A stretch of DNA of 64,000 nucleotides from Miltoncostaea sp963703045 (GTDB taxonomy: Bacteria; Actinomycetota; Thermoleophilia; Miltoncostaeales; Miltoncostaeaceae). Position 1 is the stretch's first letter, and each line of letters opens with the position of its first letter. Both the position numbers and the translations under genes were made by a program. Below the pieces are notes generated by a model. It had not been told where the DNA came from. It made no database searches and was given only the letters and a program-made list of their open reading frames with translations. The stretch is taken from NCBI GenBank assembly GCA_963703045.1, contig OY969782.1:1364001-1428000 (forward strand), in the 5' to 3' direction. Shown here one piece after another: positions 24,389 to 32,739 of this stretch.

Positions 24389-25482
24389 ATGCGACCCGCG
24401 GGCAGTCGGGTGAGGGCGAACGGGCTCGCGTCGAGGGAGTGCGAGCCGCCGTCGAGGATCATCTCGGACACCATCCGTCCGGTTGCGGGGGCGTTCAGTA
24501 TCCCCCACGACGCGTGGGCCGTGGCCAGGTACGCGCCCGCGGCGCCGGGCACCGGCCCGATGAGCGGCACCCCGTCGACGGTCAGCGGGCGGTGGCAGGC
24601 CGAGCGGCCGATCACCTCGGCGTCGCGCAGCGCGCTCGCGTGGACGCCCGCGATGCGGTGCAGCTCGCGGCAGGCCTCGTCGGTCGGGACGATCTCGTCG
24701 GGGTCGTCGGGCAGCGATCCGTGCTCGGGGTGTCCCGTGACGTAGACGGCGCCGCCCGGGCGCGGGTAGATGCGGAAGGCGCCGCGCCGCCCGTCGCGGG
24801 CGACGTACTCGCTCCAGACCACCTGGGCGGGCAGGTCCGCGCCGAGCACGACGCTCGCCATGCGGGTGCCGAAGACCTGCGGCAGGGCGATCCAGCGCTG
24901 GGCCTGGCTGGTCCAGGGGCCAAGGGCCAGCACGACCGCGTCGGCCGGGATCGCGGCGCCGCCGACAGACACCGCGCTCAGGGCGCCCCCCTCGCCGCCG
25001 AACGCGAGCCCGTCGACGACCCCCGTGACGAGCTCGGCCCCGCCGGCGACCGCGGTCTCGAGCAGCGCCTCGGTGAAGCGGCGGGGGTCAACCTGGGCCG
25101 TCGTCTCGGGCGTGCCGACGACCTCGTGGACGACCGCGTTGCCGTCGAGCCAGTCCGGGTTCGGCAGGCGGCGGTACCGCTCGAGGTCGCCCTCGTCGGC
25201 GGCCGCGACCGTGAGCGCCTGCATCGGGCGGTACCCGATGCGCTCGGCGCCGAGCTCGCCGGCGATCTCCCGGTGCAGGGCGAAGCTCGCACGGGCCAGT
25301 CCGTCGACCGGGGTGCCGGCGTTCCAGTCGAGGGCGATGAAGCCCGAGGCCTTGCCGGACGCCGCCGCGGCGGGCCGGGCCCGGTCGACGACGATCGGCT
25401 GCACCCCGCGCCGGGCGAGGGACCAGGCCACCGACGCCCCGATGACGCCCGCGCCGCAGACCACGATGCGCGGAGGCGTCAC
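24385..25482 (-). CDS. FAD-dependent amine/D-amino-acid oxidase-type protein, copy 1
   Basis: 365 residues with FAD motif IVVCGAGVIGASVAWSLARR and the same C-terminal block as copy 2 (TAHASWGILNAPATGRM). GTG 25482 overlaps the stop of the SerC-type gene by four bases, and its own stop overlaps copy 2. All three genes therefore form one translationally coupled operon. The likely chemistry is oxidation of an amino acid linked to serine or phosphoserine metabolism. The natural substrate cannot be read from sequence. Confidence 0.85.
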   Translation of the reverse strand: MTPPRIVVCGAGVIGASVAWSLARRGVQPIVVDRARPAAAASGKASGFIALDWNAGTPVDGLARASFALHREIAGELGAERIGYRPMQALTVAAADEGDLERYRRLPNPDWLDGNAVVHEVVGTPETTAQVDPRRFTEALLETAVAGGAELVTGVVDGLAFGGEGGALSAVSVGGAAIPADAVVLALGPWTSQAQRWIALPQVFGTRMASVVLGADLPAQVVWSEYVARDGRRGAFRIYPRPGGAVYVTGHPEHGSLPDDPDEIVPTDEACRELHRIAGVHASALRDAEVIGRSACHRPLTVDGVPLIGPVPGAAGAYLATAHASWGILNAPATGRMVSEMILDGGSHSLDASPFALTRLPAGRM

Positions 25483-26615
25483 ACGACCTTGTCGCGGCTC
25501 CACTCGAGCCACGGCATGAGGGCCTCGACGTCGGCGGTCTCGACGGTGGCCCCGCACCAGATGCGCAGGCCGGGAGGGGCGTCGCGGTAGCCGGCGATGT
25601 CGTAGGCGACGTCCTCGGCCTCGAGCAGCTTCGCCATCGCCTTGGCGGTGCCCGGGTCGCCGTCGAGCACGAGGCAGACCGAGGTGTTCGAGCGCGTGCG
25701 GGGGTCGGCGGCCAGGTTGCGGGCCCAGGGCGTGCGGTCGAGCCACGCCTCGACGGCCGCGGCGTTGGCGTCGGCGCGGGCGCGGAGCGCCGGCAGGCCG
25801 CCGATGCCCTTCGCCCACTCGAGGGCGGCGACGTAGTCGTCGACGCACAGCATCGAGGGCGTGTTGATCGTCTCGCCCACGAAGATGCCGTCGATCAGCG
25901 CGCCGCCCTTGGCGAGCCGGAAGACCTTCGGCAGGGGCCAGGGGGGCACGTACGACTCGAGCCGCTCGACCGCCCGGGGCCCGAGCACGAGCATGCCGTG
26001 GGCGGCCTCGCCGCCGAGCGCCTTCTGCCACGAGAACGTCGCGACGTCGATCTTGGCCCAGTCGAGATCCTGCGCGAAGGCCGCCGAGGTGGCATCGCAG
26101 ATCGTCAGGCCCTCGCGATCGGCGGCGATCCAGTCGCCGTCGGGCACCCGCACGCCCGACGTCGTGCCGTTCCAGGTGAAGACGACGTCGCGCGAGAAGT
26201 CGACCTGCCCCAGGTCGGGCAGCTCTCCGTAGGGCGCGCGCAGCACCCGCCGGTCGTCGAGCCGCAGCTGCTTCTCGACGTCGGTCACCCAGCCCTCGCC
26301 GAAGCTCTCCCACGCGAGCACATCGACCCCGCGCACGCCGAGCATCGTCCAGAGCGCCATCTCGAGGGCCCCCGTGTCCGAGGCGGGGACGATGCCGATC
26401 AGGTGCCCCTCGGGCACCTCCAGCACCTCACGGGTGAGGTCGATCGAGCGCCGCAGCCGCGCCTTGCCCTCGGCGGAGCGGTGCGAGCGGCCGAGCAGCG
26501 CGCCCGACAGCAGCTCCGGCGACCAGCCGGGGAACTTGGCGCACGGGCCGGACGAGAAGTGGGGTCGGGCGGGACGGGTCGGCGGTGTCGGGGACGTCGT
26601 CGTTCCTCCTGGCAT
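25479..26615 (-). CDS. serC: Phosphoserine aminotransferase (SerC_2 / TIGR01365-like)
   Basis: 378 residues with the opening RPHFSSGPCAKFPGWSPELL, LLGRSHRSAEGKARL, and the PLP-lysine region ATFSWQKALGGEAAHGML. This matches the SerC form common in alphaproteobacteria and some actinobacteria. It exchanges 3-phosphohydroxypyruvate and glutamate with phosphoserine and 2-oxoglutarate. ATG 26615 has no good ribosome-binding site, while a perfect AGGAGG lies inside the first codons, so true initiation may be slightly downstream at a non-standard codon. It heads an operon with two DAO-family oxidases rather than serA or serB. Confidence 0.85.
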   Translation of the reverse strand: MPGGTTTSPTPPTRPARPHFSSGPCAKFPGWSPELLSGALLGRSHRSAEGKARLRRSIDLTREVLEVPEGHLIGIVPASDTGALEMALWTMLGVRGVDVLAWESFGEGWVTDVEKQLRLDDRRVLRAPYGELPDLGQVDFSRDVVFTWNGTTSGVRVPDGDWIAADREGLTICDATSAAFAQDLDWAKIDVATFSWQKALGGEAAHGMLVLGPRAVERLESYVPPWPLPKVFRLAKGGALIDGIFVGETINTPSMLCVDDYVAALEWAKGIGGLPALRARADANAAAVEAWLDRTPWARNLAADPRTRSNTSVCLVLDGDPGTAKAMAKLLEAEDVAYDIAGYRDAPPGLRIWCGATVETADVEALMPWLEWSRDKVV

Positions 26616-26684
26616 CGGGTGCGCGGCCCATCCTGCCAGGACGACGAGGGGCCGGGCGGCACGTCCCGGCCCTCCGCCGACGCC

Positions 26685-27101
26685 CTACGCGGCGCCGATC
26701 TGCTTGAGGAACCCCAGCATGTCGAAGTAGTGACGGCTCTCGGTGAGCCGGTCGCCGTCGAAGTCGAAGAGGAAGGCCGCGGGCGTACGCTGGCTCCGCC
26801 CCGACGGGGGGATGGTGCCCTCCTCGGTCACCATCTCGCCGGTCTGGGTGCCCTCCCAGGTCACCTCCAGCGCGACCCGGCCGTCGCCCTCGACCGCGCT
26901 GGTCACGGTGCCGGTGACGTCGGGCATCGCGTCCCTCCAGCCCTGCATGAGCTCGATGATCGCGTCGGCGCCCGTCAGGGAGCGCTGGGTCGCCAGCTCG
27001 GTGTAGGTCGAGTCGTCGCCCATCAGCGTGCGGACTCCGTCCCAGTCGGCGGTGTTGAACGCCTCGACGATGCCGCGTGCGTGTGTCGTCAGGTCTGCCA
27101 T
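26685..27101 (-). CDS. SnoaL-like / NTF2-fold protein (138 aa)
   Basis: It begins MADLTTHARGIVEAFNTADW and contains GDDSTYTELATQRSLTGADA and the closing strand AAFLFDFDGDRLTESRHYFD. This is the cone-shaped NTF2/SnoaL fold, as in polyketide cyclases and many small isomerase-like proteins. The substrate is unknown. GGAGGT sits five bases before the ATG. It is divergent from the RTX-like gene and 69 bases downstream of the SerC gene start region on the same strand. Confidence 0.82.
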   Translation of the reverse strand: MADLTTHARGIVEAFNTADWDGVRTLMGDDSTYTELATQRSLTGADAIIELMQGWRDAMPDVTGTVTSAVEGDGRVALEVTWEGTQTGEMVTEEGTIPPSGRSQRTPAAFLFDFDGDRLTESRHYFDMLGFLKQIGAA

Positions 27102-27258
27102 CGCGCACCTCCACTCAGTCTGCGCTGCAGTGTCGTGCCAGGCGAAACGTGCGACGGTCGTCTCCGATCCTCCTCCCGATCGGGGCCTCGGGGCAACGAC
27201 GCGGAGACGCCGGATCCCGCTATTGCGCCGCGCCCCGGCGTCGTGGGACTGTCGCGCA

Positions 27259-28833
27259 ATGCGAGGGATCTCCGGGAAGGCGCTGATGAGGGTGGCCGCC
27301 GGCGTCTCTGCGGCGCTCGCCTTCGGCCTGGCCGCGACGCACGCCACGGCCGACGTGCGGGTCGAGTTCGCCGAGGGGCGCCTCGACGTCCGCGTGCCGA
27401 CGGTCTCGGGCGGTGGCGACAACATCGTGTTCATCGAGCCGTTCAAGGACGCCCTCCCCCGCGACGGCTTCCGCGTCGGGTCGAACGTGTTCGGGGCCGC
27501 GCCCATCACGACCTCCGACCGCGACTGCGTCGGCAACTTCCTCGCGAACGACGTCATCTGCACGGGGCCGCGCACCGCGGTCACCGTGGCCATGGGCCCG
27601 TCGGCGGACGTCGTCGAGATCCGCGACCGCCAGCACGATGCGATCGCCGGCGGCTGTCTCGAGATCCCCGGCGGGCTGCAGGTGGCGACGGTCGGCCTCG
27701 GTGGCGGCGCCGACCGGCTGACGACGGGCATCGCCTGCGCGTTCGGGCAGGTCCCGGAGAACGGCTTCTCGTTCCGCCTCGTCGCCGACGGGGGGCCGGG
27801 CGACGACCAGATCAGCGGGACGCCGGCCGCCGACCAGCTCACTGGCGGTCCGGGCGACGACGTCGTGAACGGCGCCGGCGGCAACGACTCGTTCGGTGGG
27901 AGCACCGGCCGCGACGTGTTGCGCGGCGGCGAGGGCGACGACTTCTTCTGCTGCTCGTCGAGCGGCTCGGCCACCATCGACGGAGGGCCGGGGATCGACA
28001 CCGTCTCCTACTCGCCCACCCCGGCGGTCGTGGGCGTCACGATCGGGGACGACTCGAACTCGGACGGGTTGATCGGGTTCACGGATGACAAGGTCCAGGC
28101 CTCGGTCGAGAACGTGATCTCGGGGAGCGGCAACGACACCCTGTCGGGCGGCGCGACCGCGAACGCGCTCACCGGCAACGCCGGCCGCGACGTGCTGCGG
28201 GGCGAGGGCGGCGACGACGCCCTCTCCGGCGGCGCGGGCGACGACACGCTGAGCGGCGGGCCGGACGCCGACGTCCTCGACGGCGGCGACGACGACGACG
28301 TCCTCATCGGTGGAACCGGGATCGACCGTCTGATCGGCGGGGCCGGCGACGACTCGATCGACGCCCGCGACGGGGCGCGCGACACCGTCATCTGCGGACC
28401 GGGCACCGACACGGCGACCCTCGACCTGCGCGAGCCGCTGCCCCTGTTCATCGCGGGCTGCGAGAGCGTCTTCCGCTTCGCCCTCGACGACGGCCCGCCG
28501 GGTGCGGTCGAGGGTCGTGTGCTGCGCGTCGCCGGCCGCCGGGCCACCCTCGCCGTCACCTGCCCGCGGGCCGCGCGGACGCGCTGCCGCGGCACGCTGA
28601 CGCTCCGGGGGGGTCCTCGCGCGAACCGCCTGATCGCCCGGGCCGGCTACACCGTTCCCCGGGGGGGACGCGGGCGCGTCGGCCTGACGCTGCGCGGTGC
28701 ATCTCCGCGCGCGGGCTCGGCGGTGGTCGCCCGCATGGTGGAGCGCGGCGTCTCGACGCTCGGGCCCCGCACCTCGGTGCGGACGCTCCGGGTGCGGGCC
28801 GCCGGCGGTGTCGCCCCGGTCAGATCTCGCTGA
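27259..28833 (+). CDS. Secreted calcium-binding protein with RTX-like nonapeptide repeats
   Basis: 524 residues: a signal peptide (VAAGVSAALAFGLAATHATA), an N-terminal beta region, then two blocks of GGxGxDxLxG repeats (about residues 175-240 and 290-370). Examples are GGPGDDVVNGAGGNDSFGG and LSGGAGDDTLSGGPDADVLD. A C-terminal beta domain resembles those on other Solirubrobacterales surface proteins. The repeats should fold as a calcium-bound beta roll once secreted. No type I secretion genes are nearby. FFCCSSS interrupts the first block. The last 14 bases overlap the convergent VOC gene. Confidence 0.82.
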   Translation: MRGISGKALMRVAAGVSAALAFGLAATHATADVRVEFAEGRLDVRVPTVSGGGDNIVFIEPFKDALPRDGFRVGSNVFGAAPITTSDRDCVGNFLANDVICTGPRTAVTVAMGPSADVVEIRDRQHDAIAGGCLEIPGGLQVATVGLGGGADRLTTGIACAFGQVPENGFSFRLVADGGPGDDQISGTPAADQLTGGPGDDVVNGAGGNDSFGGSTGRDVLRGGEGDDFFCCSSSGSATIDGGPGIDTVSYSPTPAVVGVTIGDDSNSDGLIGFTDDKVQASVENVISGSGNDTLSGGATANALTGNAGRDVLRGEGGDDALSGGAGDDTLSGGPDADVLDGGDDDDVLIGGTGIDRLIGGAGDDSIDARDGARDTVICGPGTDTATLDLREPLPLFIAGCESVFRFALDDGPPGAVEGRVLRVAGRRATLAVTCPRAARTRCRGTLTLRGGPRANRLIARAGYTVPRGGRGRVGLTLRGASPRAGSAVVARMVERGVSTLGPRTSVRTLRVRAAGGVAPVRSR

Positions 28834-29215
28834 TCTCGAGCAGGTGGCCGTCGGGGTCGCGGAGGAAGCAGCGGATCTCGCCCCCGCGGTCGTAGGGCGG
28901 CGTCAGGAAGGCGGCACCGCGCGCGGTCAGGGCGCGATGGGCCGTGCGGCAGTCCTCGACGCGGATCGTGAAGGCGCACGAGACACGATCCGGGTCATCC
29001 GGGGGCGCGAAGCGCACGCCCGGCTTGTCGGGCGTCGGCTCGCCCGCGGGGACGAGCACGAACCACGCCCCGAGCAGGCTCAGGACGGCCGACTCGTCGT
29101 AGGTGCGCGCGACCTCGGCGCCGAGCACGTCGCGGTACCAGGCCACCGACGAGGCGACGTCGCGCACCACGAGGATCGTGGTGACCGCCGATGCGCCGCC
29201 GGGGAACGGGTCCAT
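28820..29215 (-). CDS. VOC family protein
   Basis: 131 residues: TTILVVRDVASSVAWYRDVL, FVLVPAGEPTPDKPGVRFAP, and the final strand GEIRCFLRDPDGHLLEISEI with the usual metal-site Glu. ATG 29215 follows GGAGGAGGG. The substrate is unknown. It lies 62 bases downstream of Dps on the same strand and could be co-transcribed. Confidence 0.82.
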   Translation of the reverse strand: MDPFPGGASAVTTILVVRDVASSVAWYRDVLGAEVARTYDESAVLSLLGAWFVLVPAGEPTPDKPGVRFAPPDDPDRVSCAFTIRVEDCRTAHRALTARGAAFLTPPYDRGGEIRCFLRDPDGHLLEISEI

Positions 29216-29277
29216 CGCGCCCTCCTCCGTCCGCGCGCCGCCCCCGGTCCCGCGCGGGACCGGGGCGGCGCGGAGGG

Positions 29278-29790
29278 TCACTCGCTCGCGGCCTCGGGCA
29301 GGTTGCCGTCGGCGTCGGACAGGTGCGCCCGCACGAACCACTGGAACTTCTCGAGCTCGCCGAGCTGCGCGATCAGCAGGTCCTGGGTCACCAGGTCGAG
29401 GTCGTCGAGCCGGCCGACGGCCGCCCGGTGGGAGCTCGCGACCCCCTCGAGCACCCGGTCGAGCTCCGCGAGGTGCACCTGGGTGTCGGCACGGCCGATC
29501 GGGTACTCCTCCCAATCCCTGGAGGAGACGACGTGGCCCGGGGTGCCCACGGGGACCCCGCCGAGGGCGGCGATGCGCTCGGCCACCCCGTCCGACATCT
29601 CGCGGACCGGATCCACGAAGTCGTCGAGCATCTCGTGCACCGCGATGAACTGCGGTCCGACCAGGTTCCAGTGGATGTGCTTGAGCGTGAGCTGGAGGTC
29701 GATCAGACCGACGAGGCGCTCCTGCAGCAGCTTCTCGATGTCGTCCGCCCGCTCATGTCCGATCCCCGGCAACGTGAATCCGCGTGCCAT
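29278..29790 (-). CDS. dps: Dps-family DNA-protection ferritin
   Basis: 170 residues. The Dps inter-subunit ferroxidase set is visible: TLKHIHWNLVGPQFIAVHEM (two His) followed by DDFVDPVREMSDGVAERIA (Asp and Glu ligands). The protein should form a 12-mer that oxidises Fe(II) with H2O2, stores iron and protects DNA. GGGAGG lies five bases before ATG 29790; an in-frame GTG one codon upstream is less likely. No Fur or OxyR site was recognised. Confidence 0.88.
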   Translation of the reverse strand: MARGFTLPGIGHERADDIEKLLQERLVGLIDLQLTLKHIHWNLVGPQFIAVHEMLDDFVDPVREMSDGVAERIAALGGVPVGTPGHVVSSRDWEEYPIGRADTQVHLAELDRVLEGVASSHRAAVGRLDDLDLVTQDLLIAQLGELEKFQWFVRAHLSDADGNLPEAASE

Positions 29791-29997
29791 CACACCCTCC
29801 CACGGCTGTCTTTTTCATCGATGTCCCGACCGGATCATAGGAGCCGCGATCACGCGGGTCCCCACGACCCGCCGCCGGGCGACCCGGGCCGCGGGCCGGA
29901 GATGCGATCGGAGGTGGCCCGCGCGGATCGGTAGTAGTCCGAAACCCGTCCCCGTGTCACGGCCGATGACGCAACCGCTCGCGGCCTGCAGCCTCCG

Positions 29998-32739
29998 ATG
30001 GGCGTCACCGCTCCGGGGGCGCAGCCGATCGAACCGGTGGACGCCATCGCGCGGTCTCTCAGCCCCCACGACCTGAGCGTCAACGAGACCGTCGCGCTGG
30101 TCGGCGCCGACTCGGAGCGGGGCCTGAGCGGGACCGAGGCCGCGCGCCGATTGGGCGTGCACGGGCCGAACGCCCTGCCGCCGCCCCGGCGGCGAGGGCC
30201 CGCGCGGCGGATGGCGCAGCAGTTCCACAACCCCCTCATCTACGTGCTCGTGGCGGCGACGGCGGTGACCGCGGCGATCGGCGAGGTCGTCGATGCGTCG
30301 GTGATCGGCGGGGTGGTGCTCGTCAACGCGGCGATCGGCTTCACGCAGGAGTCGCGCGCCGAGGGATCGTTGCGGGCGCTGATGTCGATCGCCCGGACGC
30401 GCGCGGTGCTCGTGCGCGACGGTCGTCGCCAGGTCGTCGACTCGGACGCCGTGGTGCCGGGGGACCTCGTCCACCTCGGTCCGGGCGACCGCGTGCCGGC
30501 CGACATGCGGTTGACCTGGGTGCGCGGCCTCGGCGTCAACGAGTCGATGCTCACCGGGGAGTCGTCGCCGGTCGACAAGCACTGCGAGACGCTCGCGCCG
30601 GACACGATCGACGCCGATCGGGCGAACCTGGCGTTCGCCGGCACGCTGGTGACCACGGGGCGCGCCGAGGGCATCGCGGTGGCGACCGGGGCCGACACCG
30701 CCCTCGGCCGCATCCACCGCCTCGTCGGCGAGACGACCGACCTCGCAACGCCGCTCACCCGCACGCTCACCGCGTTCAGCACGGTGCTGACGGTCGCGAT
30801 CATGGCGTTGGCCGCGTTCACGTTCACGCTGGGGCTCGTGCGGGGGGAGCCGGCGGCGGACATGTTCACCGCGGCGGTCGCGCTGGCCGTGGGGGCCATC
30901 CCCGAGGGCCTGCCGGCGGCCGTGACGATCACGCTCGCGATCGGGGTGAGCCGCATGGCCGAGCGCCGCGCGATCGTGCGCCGCCTGCCCGCCGCCGAGA
31001 CGCTCGGCAGCACGACGGTCATCTGCAGCGACAAGACGGGCACCCTGACCCAGAATCGGATGGTCGTGCGCGCGGTCTGGGCCGGCGGTGAGCGCTATGG
31101 CGTGACCGGCGAGGGCTACGCGCCCGGGGGCGCCGTGCGGCGGGCGGGCGGCGAACCGGCGCTCGCCGACGGCGTGCTCGGGCGCTGCCTGGCGACCGGA
31201 GTGCTCTGCAACGACGCGCGGCTGCACCGCGACCCGGAGCACCCGGGGGTGGTGGGCGACCCGACCGAGGGGGCGCTGCTCGTGGCCGCCGAGCGCGGCG
31301 GCCTGGCGGCGGGTTCCCTCCGGGCGGCGCACCCGCGCGTCGACGTGGTGCCCTTCGAATCCGAGCGCGGGTGGATGGCGACCCTGAACGCCGCGCCGGA
31401 GGGGCCCGTGCTGCACGTGAAGGGCGCGGTCGAGGCCGTCATCGCCCGCTGCGCGACCATGGCGACCGACGACGGGACCGTCCGCCTCGAGCCGGCGCCG
31501 GTGCTCGGGGTGGCGACGGAGCTGGCCGCGGAGGGCCTGCGGGTGCTCGCCCTCGCCGAGGGCTTCCTCCCCGGCTCCACCACGATCGACGAGGGCGACG
31601 TCGATGGGCTCACCCTCCTGGGACTCGTGGCGATGCTCGACCCGCCGCGGCCGGGAGTGTCCGCGGCGATCAGGGGGTGCGGCGATGCGGGGATCGCGGT
31701 GAAGATGGTGACCGGCGACGGCATCGAGACCGCGCGGGCGATCGCGCGCCGGGTCGGACTTGGCGGCGGCGGGGAGCCCGTGGCCGTGCTCGGCTCGGAG
31801 CTCGCGGCGGCCGACCCCCAGGAGCGCCCCGACCTCGTCAACGCCACCGACGTGTTCGCGCGGGTCTCGCCGGAGCAGAAGCTGCGCCTGGTCGAGGGCC
31901 TGCAGGCCCGCGGTCACGTCGTGGCGATGACCGGGGACGGGGTCAACGACGCCCCGGCGCTGCGGCAGGCCGACCTCGGCATCGCGATGGGCCGGGAGGG
32001 CACCGAGGTCGCCAAGGAGTCGGCCGACATGATCCTCGCCGACGACGACTTCGCCACGATCGCGGGCGCCGTCGAGGAGGGCCGGCGGGTCTTCGACAAC
32101 CTCACGAAGTTCATCGTCTGGACGCTGCCCACGAACCTCGGCGAGGGGCTGGTCATCCTCGTCGCCGTCGTGCTCGGGGCGTCGCTGCCGATCCTCCCGA
32201 CGCAGATCCTCTGGATCAACATGACCACGGCCGTGGCCCTCGGCCTGATGCTCGCCTTCGAACGGCTCGAGGACGAGGCCATGCGGCGCCCGCCGCGCGA
32301 CCCGGCGCAGCCGTTGCTGAGCGCGACGCTGATCGAGCGGATCGTGCTGGTGTCGGCGCTGCTCCTGGCGGGCTCCTTCGGGTTGTTCGAGCTCGAGCTG
32401 CACCTGGGCGCGCCGGTGGCCGAGGCGCGCACGGTCGCCGCCAACGTCTTCGTGGTGGGCGAGGCGTTCTACCTGTTCAACTGCCGCTCGCTGCGCCGCT
32501 CGTTCGTGAGCGTCGGTGTGCTCTCGAACCGCTGGCTCGTCGCCGGCGTGCTCATCACCGCCGCGCTGCAGCTCGGCTTCACGTACCTGCCGGTCATGCA
32601 GGACCTGTTCGACACGCGGGCGCTGGGGTGGGAGTCGTGGATCCGCATCCTGCTGGTCGGCGCGGCGGTGGGTCTCGCGGTCGGGGCCGAGAAGATGGTG
32701 CGACGGCGGTGGCACGACCGCGCGGAGGCGCCGGGGTGA
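29998..32739 (+). CDS. P-type cation-transporting ATPase (class II, Ca2+-ATPase-like)
   Basis: 913 residues in the standard order: an N-terminal cation ATPase domain (residues 20-90), an actuator with ESMLTGESSPV, helix 4 VGAIPEGLPAAVTITLA (PEGL), phosphorylation loop ICSDKTGTLTQN with Asp near residue 345, and hinge TGDGVNDAPALRQ near residue 645. It is followed by the C-terminal helices with INMTTAVALGLMLAFE. PEGL points to P2-type (Ca2+ or Mn2+) transport; the exact ion is not certain. The stop overlaps the GH65 start by four bases (GTGA), so the two are translationally coupled. ATG 29998 has a weak ribosome-binding site. Confidence 0.88.
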   Translation: MGVTAPGAQPIEPVDAIARSLSPHDLSVNETVALVGADSERGLSGTEAARRLGVHGPNALPPPRRRGPARRMAQQFHNPLIYVLVAATAVTAAIGEVVDASVIGGVVLVNAAIGFTQESRAEGSLRALMSIARTRAVLVRDGRRQVVDSDAVVPGDLVHLGPGDRVPADMRLTWVRGLGVNESMLTGESSPVDKHCETLAPDTIDADRANLAFAGTLVTTGRAEGIAVATGADTALGRIHRLVGETTDLATPLTRTLTAFSTVLTVAIMALAAFTFTLGLVRGEPAADMFTAAVALAVGAIPEGLPAAVTITLAIGVSRMAERRAIVRRLPAAETLGSTTVICSDKTGTLTQNRMVVRAVWAGGERYGVTGEGYAPGGAVRRAGGEPALADGVLGRCLATGVLCNDARLHRDPEHPGVVGDPTEGALLVAAERGGLAAGSLRAAHPRVDVVPFESERGWMATLNAAPEGPVLHVKGAVEAVIARCATMATDDGTVRLEPAPVLGVATELAAEGLRVLALAEGFLPGSTTIDEGDVDGLTLLGLVAMLDPPRPGVSAAIRGCGDAGIAVKMVTGDGIETARAIARRVGLGGGGEPVAVLGSELAAADPQERPDLVNATDVFARVSPEQKLRLVEGLQARGHVVAMTGDGVNDAPALRQADLGIAMGREGTEVAKESADMILADDDFATIAGAVEEGRRVFDNLTKFIVWTLPTNLGEGLVILVAVVLGASLPILPTQILWINMTTAVALGLMLAFERLEDEAMRRPPRDPAQPLLSATLIERIVLVSALLLAGSFGLFELELHLGAPVAEARTVAANVFVVGEAFYLFNCRSLRRSFVSVGVLSNRWLVAGVLITAALQLGFTYLPVMQDLFDTRALGWESWIRILLVGAAVGLAVGAEKMVRRRWHDRAEAPG

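Noticed and set aside
24385..26313. One 642-codon frame that could be read as a SerC-DAO fusion
   Set aside because: Its first third is an out-of-frame shadow of the aminotransferase. The oxidase has its own GTG start overlapping the SerC stop.
27780..28400. Repetitive DNA that might be taken for a CRISPR array
   Set aside because: The periodicity is the codon pattern of GGxGxDxLx protein repeats. The units are not identical and have no unique spacers.
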